Origin: a virus
DNA: 46,474 nucleotides
Reading direction: 5' to 3' (one strand)
Virus record (IMG/VR): IMGVR_UViG_3300025669_000005
Span: 1 to 46,474 of that record
The notes beneath the pieces are model-generated. The model was not told where the DNA came from, made no database searches, and was given only the letters and a program-made list of their open reading frames with translations. Below are positions 26,545 through 33,272 of this stretch, piece after piece (positions within the stretch are counted from its first letter, which is position 1; each line of letters begins with the position of its first letter). Both the position numbers and the translations under genes were made by a program.

Positions 26545-26754
26545 ATGAGCATGAGAAAACTGGAGTTTATCCACGACAACTACACAAGCGGCAATAAAAG
26601 AGATTGTGTAAAAGAGATTGACAACTACGGATCTGCCGACTTTTTTTCCGACTTTAGGATATATCTTTATGAGATGTATTGTGGTGACTATAAAACACAA
26701 CACAAACTCTTTACTGATATGACAATCAGTTATTTTAGATTTAAACAACTATAA
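26545..26754 (+). CDS. Early protein, unknown (69 aa)
   Basis: This 69-aa protein (MSMRKLEFIHDNYTSG...) follows the zinc-ribbon gene by two bases, with AAGGGG upstream. It is Asp/Tyr/Phe-rich and probably helical. No motif, signal or membrane helix is visible. It belongs to the block of small early genes. Confidence 0.72.
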   Translation: MSMRKLEFIHDNYTSGNKRDCVKEIDNYGSADFFSDFRIYLYEMYCGDYKTQHKLFTDMTISYFRFKQL

Positions 26755-26769
26755 TTTAAGGGGTTTATT

Positions 26770-27267
26770 ATGATTACAACAACAAACGGAAACGTAGTAT
26801 TTCACTTTCTTAACTTTTTGACAGATGAAGAAAAAGAGCGGTTCAAAGATGATGGACTTGAAAGAGTCCCAAGAATGTACAGACTGGCAGTAAACAAGGC
26901 AAGGTATTTTGACGGTAAAGAATACCGTGGGAAACAGTACGGCGGAGGTATAACTTTTAAAAGTGAAGGAATAGCAAGACAGGCGTCTACACTTCTGAGC
27001 ACAGAAAGAACTAACAACGCTATTATTCTTTTGCAACAGGCGGAAGAGCTTTTCCGTAAATCCGCACAAGCTGGCGTAGCTTATGCAAATACAGGCTGGA
27101 AAGAGAAACATGAAAAAGAATTATCTTTTGCTAAACAGGCGGAGCAAATTTTAATAGCAGTTTTCCCAAGTATAAAAATTGATTATCCTGGACTGCATCC
27201 GAGCTTTGAAGTTAACGGGCACAATCACTATACTATTAAAAGCTTAATTGTCCACGAACTGATCTAA
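26770..27267 (+). CDS. Early protein, unknown (165 aa)
   Basis: This 165-aa protein starts at 26770 behind AAGGGG. The N-terminal ~70 residues are mixed alpha/beta with a basic stretch (KEYRGKQYGGG); the middle is a long amphipathic helix region rich in Gln, Ala and Glu (NAIILLQQAEELFRKSAQ). There is no enzyme motif, and the C-terminus contains a His-rich turn (NGHNHY). A 74-base gap follows it with only a weak imperfect stem (27279-27301). No family is recognised. Confidence 0.78.
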   Translation: MITTTNGNVVFHFLNFLTDEEKERFKDDGLERVPRMYRLAVNKARYFDGKEYRGKQYGGGITFKSEGIARQASTLLSTERTNNAIILLQQAEELFRKSAQAGVAYANTGWKEKHEKELSFAKQAEQILIAVFPSIKIDYPGLHPSFEVNGHNHYTIKSLIVHELI

Positions 27268-27341
27268 CTACCTTCTCCAACCGTCTTGAAAACAGGGCGG
27301 TTCATAGAGGGCGTGTTATTAATTTATTATGGAGAGTTATC

Positions 27342-27524
27342 ATGTATCAACCGAAGCAAGGCGAAACAATGTCAATTTACAATGTAATTACTATTGACAG
27401 GAAAACAGGCGACCAGGAAACACTAGATTTTATTATTCATCTTTATCCTGGCGAAGTTATCGACAATCAGGTCGAGCAGTCAACAGCAAAAACAGCGGTT
27501 TTATTTAAAAAGATAGAGGATTAA
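27342..27524 (+). CDS. Early protein, unknown (60 aa)
   Basis: This 60-aa protein starts at 27342 behind GGAGAG. It looks like a small all-beta protein (SIYNVITIDRKTGDQETLD). It is followed four bases later by the next gene. Nothing identifies its function. Confidence 0.7.
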   Translation: MYQPKQGETMSIYNVITIDRKTGDQETLDFIIHLYPGEVIDNQVEQSTAKTAVLFKKIED

Positions 27525-27528
27525 ACCA

Positions 27529-27777
27529 ATGAAAAAAGCATTGAAAATTACAGTTTATTGGGCTGGGCTTAGTGGCTTTGAAAAGAAAATAGGCGACTTT
27601 AACGCCTCAATTATCATGACCGGCAAACTGCAAAACATTCCGGGACTGTCTGTTGACGTATGGGACGAAGTTGATGTTGAAACTATTGATACACCGGAAG
27701 AAATCAGAAAAACTATTGATCTTTCAAATAAAACATTATTTGGTTTTTATCTTTTCAGGGGGTTCAAGAATGCGTGA
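27529..27777 (+). CDS. Early protein, unknown (82 aa)
   Basis: This 82-aa alpha/beta protein (MKKALKITVYWAGL...) contains an acidic middle (VWDEVDVETIDTPEE). No recognisable motif is visible. The next gene begins inside its last codons. Confidence 0.72.
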   Translation: MKKALKITVYWAGLSGFEKKIGDFNASIIMTGKLQNIPGLSVDVWDEVDVETIDTPEEIRKTIDLSNKTLFGFYLFRGFKNA

Positions 27778-28117
27778 CCAACCAACCTTCATCCAGTACA
27801 AGCGGGCTGAAATTAAAGGTCTAGTCATAGAGCGATACAACAACCTATACGACCTGAAAAGGAACCCTGTACTAGCCGTACTGCTCGGAGACAAGGGAAC
27901 GATAAGCAAAGTAACCAAACAGAAATACGGTGTCGTCTACATTCCGTGGAAAGAGCTGGCACTTCATAAAAAAATCAAGATCATCAGAGGTAGGAAAGGA
28001 AATTATAAATATGAGATCTGGCGTAAAATCAGAGTTGAGGAATATATGGTGAACTATGAAATGAAAGAATACGACAGAGCGGGCGAAATTAAACAATCAC
28101 AGGAGGTGGCGGTATGA
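27770..28117 (+). CDS. Basic early protein, unknown (115 aa)
   Basis: This 115-aa protein starts at 27770 (MRDQPTFIQ), overlapping the upstream gene by 8 bp, behind CAGGGGG. A longer in-frame version from 27653 would run deep inside the upstream gene and is rejected. It is basic (KKIKIIRGRKGNYKYEIWRK) with a strand-rich middle, which suggests nucleic-acid binding. Its last 38 bases also form the first copy of a repeated leader (see 28079-28116). Confidence 0.75.
   Translation: MRDQPTFIQYKRAEIKGLVIERYNNLYDLKRNPVLAVLLGDKGTISKVTKQKYGVVYIPWKELALHKKIKIIRGRKGNYKYEIWRKIRVEEYMVNYEMKEYDRAGEIKQSQEVAV
28079..28116 (+). repeat. Repeated gene leader, copy 1
   Basis: The segment from GCGGGCGAAATTAAACAAT to the GGTGGCGGTATG start is almost the same as 29340-29376, and a shortened form is at 28809-28838. 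All three end at a start codon (genes at 28114, 28836 and 29374) and carry the ribosome site. Confidence 0.8.
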
Positions 28118-28809
28118 AGAAAAAAACAAAAGAAAAAATGATTACAACGCTAAAAACAAAAGAAAAAATGATTACAACGCTAAAAACAAAAGAAAAAATG
28201 ATTACAACGCTAAAAACAAAAGTAGATGTATGGAATAGATGGAGAGAAATGTTTCCATCAAACCCTGATCTCCGTGATGCTTATCTCCGTGATGCTAATC
28301 TCTGTGATGCTAATCTCTGTGATGCTAATCTCCGTGATGCTTATCTCCATTATGCTAATCTCTGTGATGCTAATCTCTGTGATGCTGATCTCCGTGGTGC
28401 TGATCTCCGTGGTGCTAATCTCTGTGATGCTAATCTCCGTGGTGCTAATCTCCGTGATGCTGATCTCCGTGGTGCTAATCTCCGTGGTGCTAATCTCCGT
28501 GATGCTGATCTCCGTGGTGCTAATCTCCGTGATGCTGATCTCCATTATCCTAATCTCCGTGATGCTAATCTCCGTGGTGCTAATCTCGATTTTTCATGTT
28601 TAGATTTATCCTGCAAAACTTTGTCAACAATATTTGATGAAAAACAGTTAATTCAGTTTCTTTTTCATGTGGCTCTGCCGACACAGAACAACAGCCTTAA
28701 CATACAAGATAAGGATTTAAAGAAGTTACTAAACCTGAAAACATTCCAAAAAGTGGTAAACAAATTCCACCGAGTAGAAGAATGCGGAATATTTACAGGA
28801 ACTAAATAG
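28114..28809 (+). CDS. Pentapeptide-repeat protein with triplicated N-terminus
   Basis: The protein has 231 aa. The N-terminus is a perfect tandem repeat of TKEKMITTLK (three copies, residues about 4-36). Residues 52 to about 166 are some 23 consecutive pentapeptides of the A(N/D/Y)L(R/C)(D/G) type, which fold as a right-handed four-sided beta-helix, often a DNA mimic (as in MfpA and Qnr proteins that bind gyrase). The C-terminal ~65 residues are non-repetitive (for example STIFDEKQLIQFLF) and may dimerise or bind a partner. Codons in the repeats are nearly uniform, so the array has expanded recently. As an early gene it may block host topoisomerase or a restriction system; this is inference. 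Confidence 0.85.
   Translation: MKKKTKEKMITTLKTKEKMITTLKTKEKMITTLKTKVDVWNRWREMFPSNPDLRDAYLRDANLCDANLCDANLRDAYLHYANLCDANLCDADLRGADLRGANLCDANLRGANLRDADLRGANLRGANLRDADLRGANLRDADLHYPNLRDANLRGANLDFSCLDLSCKTLSTIFDEKQLIQFLFHVALPTQNNSLNIQDKDLKKLLNLKTFQKVVNKFHRVEECGIFTGTK
28122..28222 (+). repeat. 30-bp tandem repeat in gene start
   Basis: About 3.4 perfect copies of a 30-bp unit (containing AAAAAATGATTACAACGCT) encode TKEKMITTLK in phase. Each copy contains an in-frame ATG preceded by an A-rich run, so the repeat also multiplies possible start codons. Confidence 0.92.
28267..28611 (+). repeat. 15-bp pentapeptide-coding repeat array
   Basis: About 23 in-frame copies of a 15-bp unit (consensus GATGCTAATCTCCGT) encode the pentapeptide helix. 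Most differ at only one or two bases, for example CGT/TGT giving Arg/Cys and GAT/GGT giving Asp/Gly. Because the array has few stop codons in other frames, long open frames appear on both strands here; these are artefacts. Confidence 0.93.
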
Positions 28810-28838
28810 AATTAAACAATTAGAGGGGTGACGGTATG
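28809..28838 (+). repeat. Repeated gene leader, copy 2 (short form)
   Basis: This segment matches the 3' part of the leaders at 28079-28116 and 29340-29376 (GAATTAAACAATTAGAGGGG, then TGACGGTATG). It carries the ribosome site of the gene at 28836. Confidence 0.75.
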
Positions 28839-29015
28839 AATGTTAAAGAATGGAAAAAAGAAGCGTTGGAAATTATGGAAACAGAGTATGGTCTCGAAAA
28901 CTGTATGTTTGAAGAAGTAACTTTGCTAAGGTCTTTTGATAGCGGCGACACACCGAGAGACTTCGCAAACTGGCAGGAATCAAAACACAATCTGATTAAC
29001 TTCAATGAGGGCTAA
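28836..29015 (+). CDS. Early protein, unknown (59 aa)
   Basis: This 59-aa acidic protein (MNVKEWKKEAL...) starts behind a copy of the repeated leader (GAGGGGTG...GTATG). It is predicted helical with one Cys and several Glu/Phe residues. It has no membrane segment and no recognisable family. Confidence 0.72.
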   Translation: MNVKEWKKEALEIMETEYGLENCMFEEVTLLRSFDSGDTPRDFANWQESKHNLINFNEG

Positions 29016-29018
29016 CCA

Positions 29019-29135
29019 ATGACAACAGATAAAAGCAAGAATGAGCAGGAACTAAGACACAGGATAGAGAACAGCCTTGAGGACGGGTATTATTTGAGCA
29101 AAAAGAACTTTAATTACTATGAGGTTACATCATGA
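29019..29135 (+). CDS. Very small early protein (38 aa)
   Basis: This 38-aa protein (MTTDKSKNEQEL...) sits three bases after the previous stop and overlaps the next gene by 4 bp. Its first six residues resemble those of the remnant at 29308 (MITDKSE), which suggests a shared origin of the gene start. The function is unknown. Confidence 0.6.
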   Translation: MTTDKSKNEQELRHRIENSLEDGYYLSKKNFNYYEVTS

Positions 29136-29305
29136 AGAAATCAGTTTATATAGGACAGGCAAGAAGTGGTGGAATTGTAATATCGCTTGTAACAGGGGGA
29201 GACACCTATCTAACCATTTCACAGGTAAGGGAACTCAAAATTGATGTTCTCTCTTTAGAAGATTTCTATATGGCTGATTTTACAAAGTTCTACGGAGGAT
29301 TGTGA
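29132..29305 (+). CDS. Early protein, unknown (57 aa)
   Basis: This 57-aa protein (MKKSVYIGQARSGG...) starts at 29132 by ATGA overlap. It appears beta-rich at the N-terminus (GGIVISLVTGGDTYLTI) and helical at the end. It has no signal peptide. The family is not recognised. Confidence 0.68.
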   Translation: MKKSVYIGQARSGGIVISLVTGGDTYLTISQVRELKIDVLSLEDFYMADFTKFYGGL

Positions 29306-29307
29306 GA

Positions 29308-29361
29308 ATGATAACAGATAAATCAGAACGGATATTAAAGCGGGCGAAATTAAACAATTAG
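29308..29361 (+). pseudogene. Truncated paralogue of the 29586 gene (17 aa)
   Basis: ATG at 29308 begins MITDKSERILKRA and stops after 17 codons. The gene at 29586 begins MITKKSTRILRRA, so this is a 5' copy cut off where the repeated leader (29340-29376) begins. It looks like the scar of a recombination event at the leader; a functional micropeptide is possible but less likely. Confidence 0.6.
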
Positions 29362-29376
29362 AGGGGTGGCGGTATG
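29340..29376 (+). repeat. Repeated gene leader, copy 3
   Basis: This 37-base segment repeats 28079-28116 with a one-base length change, and ends at the start codon of the gene at 29374. It overlaps the 3' end of the truncated copy at 29308. Confidence 0.8.
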
Positions 29377-29589
29377 AAGTACGAAAAAAAGTTTGTTGAA
29401 GCGTTGTATGAAGTTTTGGCGGAAACAGAATGGAAAGATGAAGGTTTGGAAGTCCTTAAAAATCTCCCGGAAAGTATAGACAATGTTTCCCTCGATAAAA
29501 ACGAAGGGCTTATTGAGTTTGAGGACTCTGAGGGGCGGGTTACTTATCAAATAACAATAAAAGCAGTTCATGCAGCGAGGCCACAATGA
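29374..29589 (+). CDS. Acidic early protein, unknown (71 aa)
   Basis: This 71-aa Glu-rich protein (MKYEKKFVEALYEVL...) starts behind the repeated leader. It is a helix-plus-strand protein (GLIEFEDSEGRVTYQITIKAV). It overlaps the next gene by 4 bp. No family is recognised; strongly acidic small early proteins are sometimes DNA mimics, but nothing here proves it. Confidence 0.72.
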   Translation: MKYEKKFVEALYEVLAETEWKDEGLEVLKNLPESIDNVSLDKNEGLIEFEDSEGRVTYQITIKAVHAARPQ

Positions 29590-29810
29590 TAACTAAAAAG
29601 AGCACAAGGATACTTCGCAGGGCGGTCGGGTGGCTTACACTCTGGGACGGATACGCCAAAGAAGATATTAAACACGGGACACGTGACAACAGGGACTCAG
29701 ATGCAGCACAAAACATCTGGCGGTTGGCTAAGCAGGAACTAGACAGGCTAGACCGACCAGTCAAGCTAACAGTAACAAGATACATGGAACTGATAAACGG
29801 GAGGCGATGA
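29586..29810 (+). CDS. Early basic protein, unknown (74 aa)
   Basis: This 74-aa Arg/Asp-rich helical protein (MITKKSTRILRRAVG...) contains the charged segment RDNRDSDAAQNIWRLAKQELD. The truncated paralogue at 29308 shows that its gene was duplicated. The positive N-terminus suggests nucleic-acid or membrane-surface contact. The family is not recognised. Confidence 0.72.
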   Translation: MITKKSTRILRRAVGWLTLWDGYAKEDIKHGTRDNRDSDAAQNIWRLAKQELDRLDRPVKLTVTRYMELINGRR

Positions 29811-30085
29811 TGAACCAGAAAAAAGAAAGAAGAAAACAGTTTAGAGATGTCCAACGACTCAAACTTAAAGGGTTATGTAGACATTGTTTGTTTTGTAAAT
29901 GGAATGAAGTTAAAATAGCTGGCAAATACCAGAAAGATTATTATTGCAGTGCTAGGATAAATATGCTTCTTCCTATATGTAATCGCTATATACCAGACTC
30001 AGTAACAAACAAGCGGGAAGCTATGTGTATGATGCGTGGACGTAAGTTTTCAACACTAGATTTGACTGGAGGCGATAACCTATGA
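29810..30085 (+). CDS. Cys-cluster early protein ending in CxxYIP (91 aa)
   Basis: This 91-aa protein is taken from the second of two adjacent ATGs (29810), five bases after GGGAGG. It has cysteines in the order CRHCLFC, YYC, CNRYIP, a pattern repeated in three other early genes of this phage (38492, 38766, 42230). The C-x2-C ... C ... C-x2-[YF]-x-P order suggests a small metal-binding fold, probably zinc. The N-terminus is basic. The function is unknown. Confidence 0.75.
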   Translation: MNQKKERRKQFRDVQRLKLKGLCRHCLFCKWNEVKIAGKYQKDYYCSARINMLLPICNRYIPDSVTNKREAMCMMRGRKFSTLDLTGGDNL

Positions 30086-30342
30086 ATTTAGTCAACAGGG
30101 TTTTTTTATATTGTCGTATGCGCGGGATCTCAATTCCTGAATTGTCAAGACGAACGGGCCTCTCCAGGCAAACGATCTATAGAATGAACAATACCGGGAA
30201 ATGCACCGTTGAAAATATAGAAAAACTCTGTGAAACTATTGACTTGGAAATAAATTTCAGAAAAATTGAGAAAAAAGTTGATAAAACTATAGAAAAGAAT
30301 AAAGTTGTTAAGGATTTTACTTTAACTGTCACCCGGAGGTAG
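30082..30342 (+). CDS. XRE-type HTH regulator
   Basis: This 86-aa protein has a typical lambda-repressor-like helix-turn-helix at about residues 16-46 (ISIPELSRRTGLSRQTIYRM), followed by a helical tail rich in Lys (KKVDKTIEKNK). It overlaps the previous gene by 4 bp. A 211-bp gap with a candidate promoter and a small palindrome follows it, so it may repress or activate the replication genes downstream. It is too short to carry a sensing domain, which suggests a simple early regulator. Confidence 0.82.
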   Translation: MNLVNRVFLYCRMRGISIPELSRRTGLSRQTIYRMNNTGKCTVENIEKLCETIDLEINFRKIEKKVDKTIEKNKVVKDFTLTVTRR

Positions 30343-30512
30343 CGATGAAACATTAATTGCACAACAACGTAGACCTGAGTACGTCTGAAACTGCTCAATG
30401 TTCTTTTAAGTTTAGAATTGACTGTCATTATCTTTTAGGGCAAATCACCCGTATTCCAGATGAATATCTAAGATAAGATCTAATCCCCCATATCGGGTAA
30501 AATGGCAGTCAG

Positions 30513-30541
30513 TTGTGAGTTTAACTCGATTAATTTATAGG
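30513..30541 (+). promoter_or_regulatory. Possible promoter with operator palindrome before replication genes
   Basis: TTGTGA (30513-30518), a 17-base spacer and TATAGG (30536-30541) are each four of six matches. The spacer contains the palindrome GAGTTTAACTC (30517-30527), a possible operator for the HTH protein encoded just upstream. This is a weak call. The remaining bases 30343-30512 show nothing else. Confidence 0.35.
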
Positions 30542-30553
30542 CAGGAGAAGACA

Positions 30554-30775
30554 ATGAGACAAAAACAAAGAATAGCAATGAACAGGACGGAGTTGGTTAA
30601 GGTATTGAAAGATGTATATGAGATCAATACGACAACACAGTCGATAAAGAATTGGGAGAAAGACCGGAAATTCCCTAAAGAAAAAGCGGAAGGAAGACTT
30701 GCAACTTACGATATAAAGAAAGCTCTTATCTTTATTTGTGGAGAGAAACTTGGAGTAGAACTATTTAATAAGTAA
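30554..30775 (+). CDS. Excisionase/MerR-like HTH protein
   Basis: This 73-aa protein starts at 30554 behind AGGAGAAG; an in-frame upstream start at 30515 has no site. Residues about 20-60 (TTTQSIKNWEKDRKFP ... YDIKKALIFI) fit a winged-helix of the MerR/excisionase group, which in phages often acts as a recombination directionality factor or transcription activator. No integrase is present, so a regulatory or primase-loading role for the next gene is more likely. Confidence 0.7.
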   Translation: MRQKQRIAMNRTELVKVLKDVYEINTTTQSIKNWEKDRKFPKEKAEGRLATYDIKKALIFICGEKLGVELFNK

Positions 30776-30785
30776 GGGGCCGGGT

Positions 30786-33272
30786 ATGATTAAATGCAGT
30801 TATGCAGAACACGTCTCCAGGTCTGTTACTCCGGTAGATCTTGAGGATGTCTTATCTGATATAAAAAATGGTAAACATAAAGAAAACATAAACCGTATCC
30901 GCAGAACTTCTCTGAACGATACGAGTACACGGTCAGCACTGAAAAAGAAACTTCCTATCTTAACTGGTGGAATTTACGAAGCTCATGCGGAAGACGATAA
31001 GGACCGGCTGACGAATAGAAATGGAGATTATTTCAAGTCAACACGGATAGTTATACTGGATATAGATCACATATCGGAATACTATTCTATGCCTGAAACG
31101 GGCGATCCTGCAGAGATAGCCTGGATGAAGTCAGACTTCGATCCCGAATCTGAATCGTGGCTATTCAGGAATGTATATGCGGCTTTCCGTTCTCCAGGTG
31201 GTGATGGACTTAAGGTTGTTCTTGTACTTGACAGGGCTATAACTGACCTCAATACATATAAAAGGGTATGGAGATTCTTAGCTGATGAATGGAAGAGCGA
31301 TCAGGGTAGTGAAGTGGACCCTTCAACGTGTGATGCAACACGAACGTGTTTTCTAAGCTATGATCCTGAGATGTACCATGCACCGGATAATATAATTGAT
31401 CTTGATGTTATAACTCCGATGATAAGTTCACTTGAATTCACTGATGCTGAAATGGATGAGAGTGGAAGGAGGATATCAGTGCAGCTTAAACACCCGGAAC
31501 AGAAAGCTATTTTCTTACATTTAGCAGATGATGTTTATGTAGAACATTACAAGGATTTTCGTAATCTATGCAGTGCAGTGAGTAATCTGGGGAAAGACCT
31601 TATGACTGAATTCTACGATAAATTACTCGCAAAGAATTCTGATAATCTTTCCAGAGATTCCGCTAAACAGCTAAGAACGAACAGGGAATCATATATCCGT
31701 AGTTTTTCTACGGAACATAAGCGAGTTCCATTACAGTTCGTTTTCGATTTCGCTGGACTTGAAGGAATAACACTTGAGAAATTTGCTGTTAAGAAGAAGT
31801 CAGGAAGTAAACTCGCTCCGATGTTCGACATTGACGGTATTAAACAAAATATCATTAACTGGATGAATAAAAGATATGCAGTCTTTAAGGCCGGGCGATC
31901 TATACTTATTCTTCCACAGATAAAATCTAAGAGTTACTACTCGATATCTGCGCAGGACCCGACATCATCCGCTGAAATGAATATGATACAATTAGCGGGA
32001 AGAAATGATTTCAGAGCATTTATGGATAATATGAAACTCTATTATTATAATGATAGAGGTGAGCTTGTATCAGTAAAATATTTCGATATCTGGTGGAACT
32101 CACGCAAGCGGAGAAACTGTTCCGGTATGATATGTTATCCATCTAAGATAACTAATAATAATATTGTTAATAATTGGACAGGATTCAATGTTGATCCTGA
32201 GAAGGTTAAAGTTATTCTTTCGCAGGAACATTCTGAAGACACAAATATCTGTCAGCCAATACTCGATTTTATCTGGGAAGTTATATGTTCTAAGAATAAA
32301 GCTGACTTTAATCTGGTATTAAATTGGATAGCCGAAATGATACAGAACCCTACACCAACGAATAAATCGGGGATAGCTCTTGTACTTAGGTCAACAGCAC
32401 AGGGGACAGGTAAAGGAACAATGGCTGCAATAATTCAGGATATGATAGGTCCGGTTCATTCAGCGGAACTTCATAGAGCGGAGGACCTTACCGGCTCATT
32501 CAATTCAGTTATTGAAAACAAACTGTTCCTGGCACTTGACGAGGTATTCTTCGCCGGTGACAAGAAGGGTGCTGCAGATCTTAAACATCTCATAACAGCA
32601 TCCGGATTTACAGTTAATCGTAAATTCGTTGAAGGGTATCAGGCTGATTGTTCAGCTCGCTTTCTCTTTATGTCTAATGCGGAGCATACAGTTCATATCG
32701 AGCTTGACAATAGAAGATACGTTGTTCTCGATGTATCTCCACATAAGAAAGATGATTACGATTATTTTGCAGGACTAAGATTGTGTATGAAAAACGGAGG
32801 GAAAGAAAGTCTATTCAATTTCTTCCAAAATTGGAAGATAGATCACTCCGTATTCCAGATAAGAAAACGCGGTATCAATAAAGCGACTATCGCTCAGGTA
32901 CAGCAATCATTCGAGAGTTTTGATCTATGGATAATGCACATATTGTCAGAAGGTTGCTTCACCGATGGATTCAAGGAAACCGCTAAACTGAATTATGAGA
33001 GTGAGAATGTCCTGAGTATTAACGATATGTATATTGACTATCTTTTATTCTCAGAACTTACTAGAGTCAGATTCAAACATAATCTCGCAGCATTCCAATT
33101 CAGGATCAGCGAATTTTTCGGACCGCAAGTACCTGTAACGGATGGAAGAAATCTAACGAATAAAATAAAATTCGCATTCAAGAGTCTGAACGAGATAGGA
33201 GAAACCCATTCAGCACACCGACCTCTCGGATGGATAGAGAGAAAAGATCCTGATTATGGAGATAAAGTTTAA
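30786..33272 (+). CDS. Primase-helicase (VirE-like primpol N-terminus, SF3-like ATPase C-terminus)
   Basis: The protein has 828 aa. The N-terminal primase-like part shows ILDID at residues about 90-94, SPGGDGLK at 136-143, and TRTCFLSYDPEMY at 185-197, the pattern of the BT4734/VirE-type archaeo-eukaryotic primase family. A linker region follows. The C-terminal ATPase has Walker A STAQGTGKGT (536-545), Walker B FLALDEVFF (581-589) and a sensor/arginine segment NRRY (642-645). It belongs to the D5-like phage bifunctional replication proteins that both synthesise primers and unwind DNA. It is the main replication protein, as no DNA polymerase gene is present. Confidence 0.88.
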   Translation: MIKCSYAEHVSRSVTPVDLEDVLSDIKNGKHKENINRIRRTSLNDTSTRSALKKKLPILTGGIYEAHAEDDKDRLTNRNGDYFKSTRIVILDIDHISEYYSMPETGDPAEIAWMKSDFDPESESWLFRNVYAAFRSPGGDGLKVVLVLDRAITDLNTYKRVWRFLADEWKSDQGSEVDPSTCDATRTCFLSYDPEMYHAPDNIIDLDVITPMISSLEFTDAEMDESGRRISVQLKHPEQKAIFLHLADDVYVEHYKDFRNLCSAVSNLGKDLMTEFYDKLLAKNSDNLSRDSAKQLRTNRESYIRSFSTEHKRVPLQFVFDFAGLEGITLEKFAVKKKSGSKLAPMFDIDGIKQNIINWMNKRYAVFKAGRSILILPQIKSKSYYSISAQDPTSSAEMNMIQLAGRNDFRAFMDNMKLYYYNDRGELVSVKYFDIWWNSRKRRNCSGMICYPSKITNNNIVNNWTGFNVDPEKVKVILSQEHSEDTNICQPILDFIWEVICSKNKADFNLVLNWIAEMIQNPTPTNKSGIALVLRSTAQGTGKGTMAAIIQDMIGPVHSAELHRAEDLTGSFNSVIENKLFLALDEVFFAGDKKGAADLKHLITASGFTVNRKFVEGYQADCSARFLFMSNAEHTVHIELDNRRYVVLDVSPHKKDDYDYFAGLRLCMKNGGKESLFNFFQNWKIDHSVFQIRKRGINKATIAQVQQSFESFDLWIMHILSEGCFTDGFKETAKLNYESENVLSINDMYIDYLLFSELTRVRFKHNLAAFQFRISEFFGPQVPVTDGRNLTNKIKFAFKSLNEIGETHSAHRPLGWIERKDPDYGDKV

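Noticed and set aside
27268-27305. Hairpin AACCG...CGGTT after the 165-aa early gene
   Set aside because: The five-bp stem has a long loop and no T-run; it does not qualify as a terminator.
27653-27769. N-terminal extension of the 115-aa early protein
   Set aside because: It would run in a second frame inside the upstream gene, and a good ribosome site is present for the shorter form at 27770.
28226-28603. Long open frames on the plus (+2) and minus strand (28258-28545) with regular repeats such as ISVML or TEIS
   Set aside because: They are shadows of the in-frame 15-bp pentapeptide array, which lacks stop codons in other frames.
28267-28611. Regularly spaced repeats that might look like a CRISPR array
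   Set aside because: The units are contiguous 15-mers without spacers and are in phase with a coding frame.
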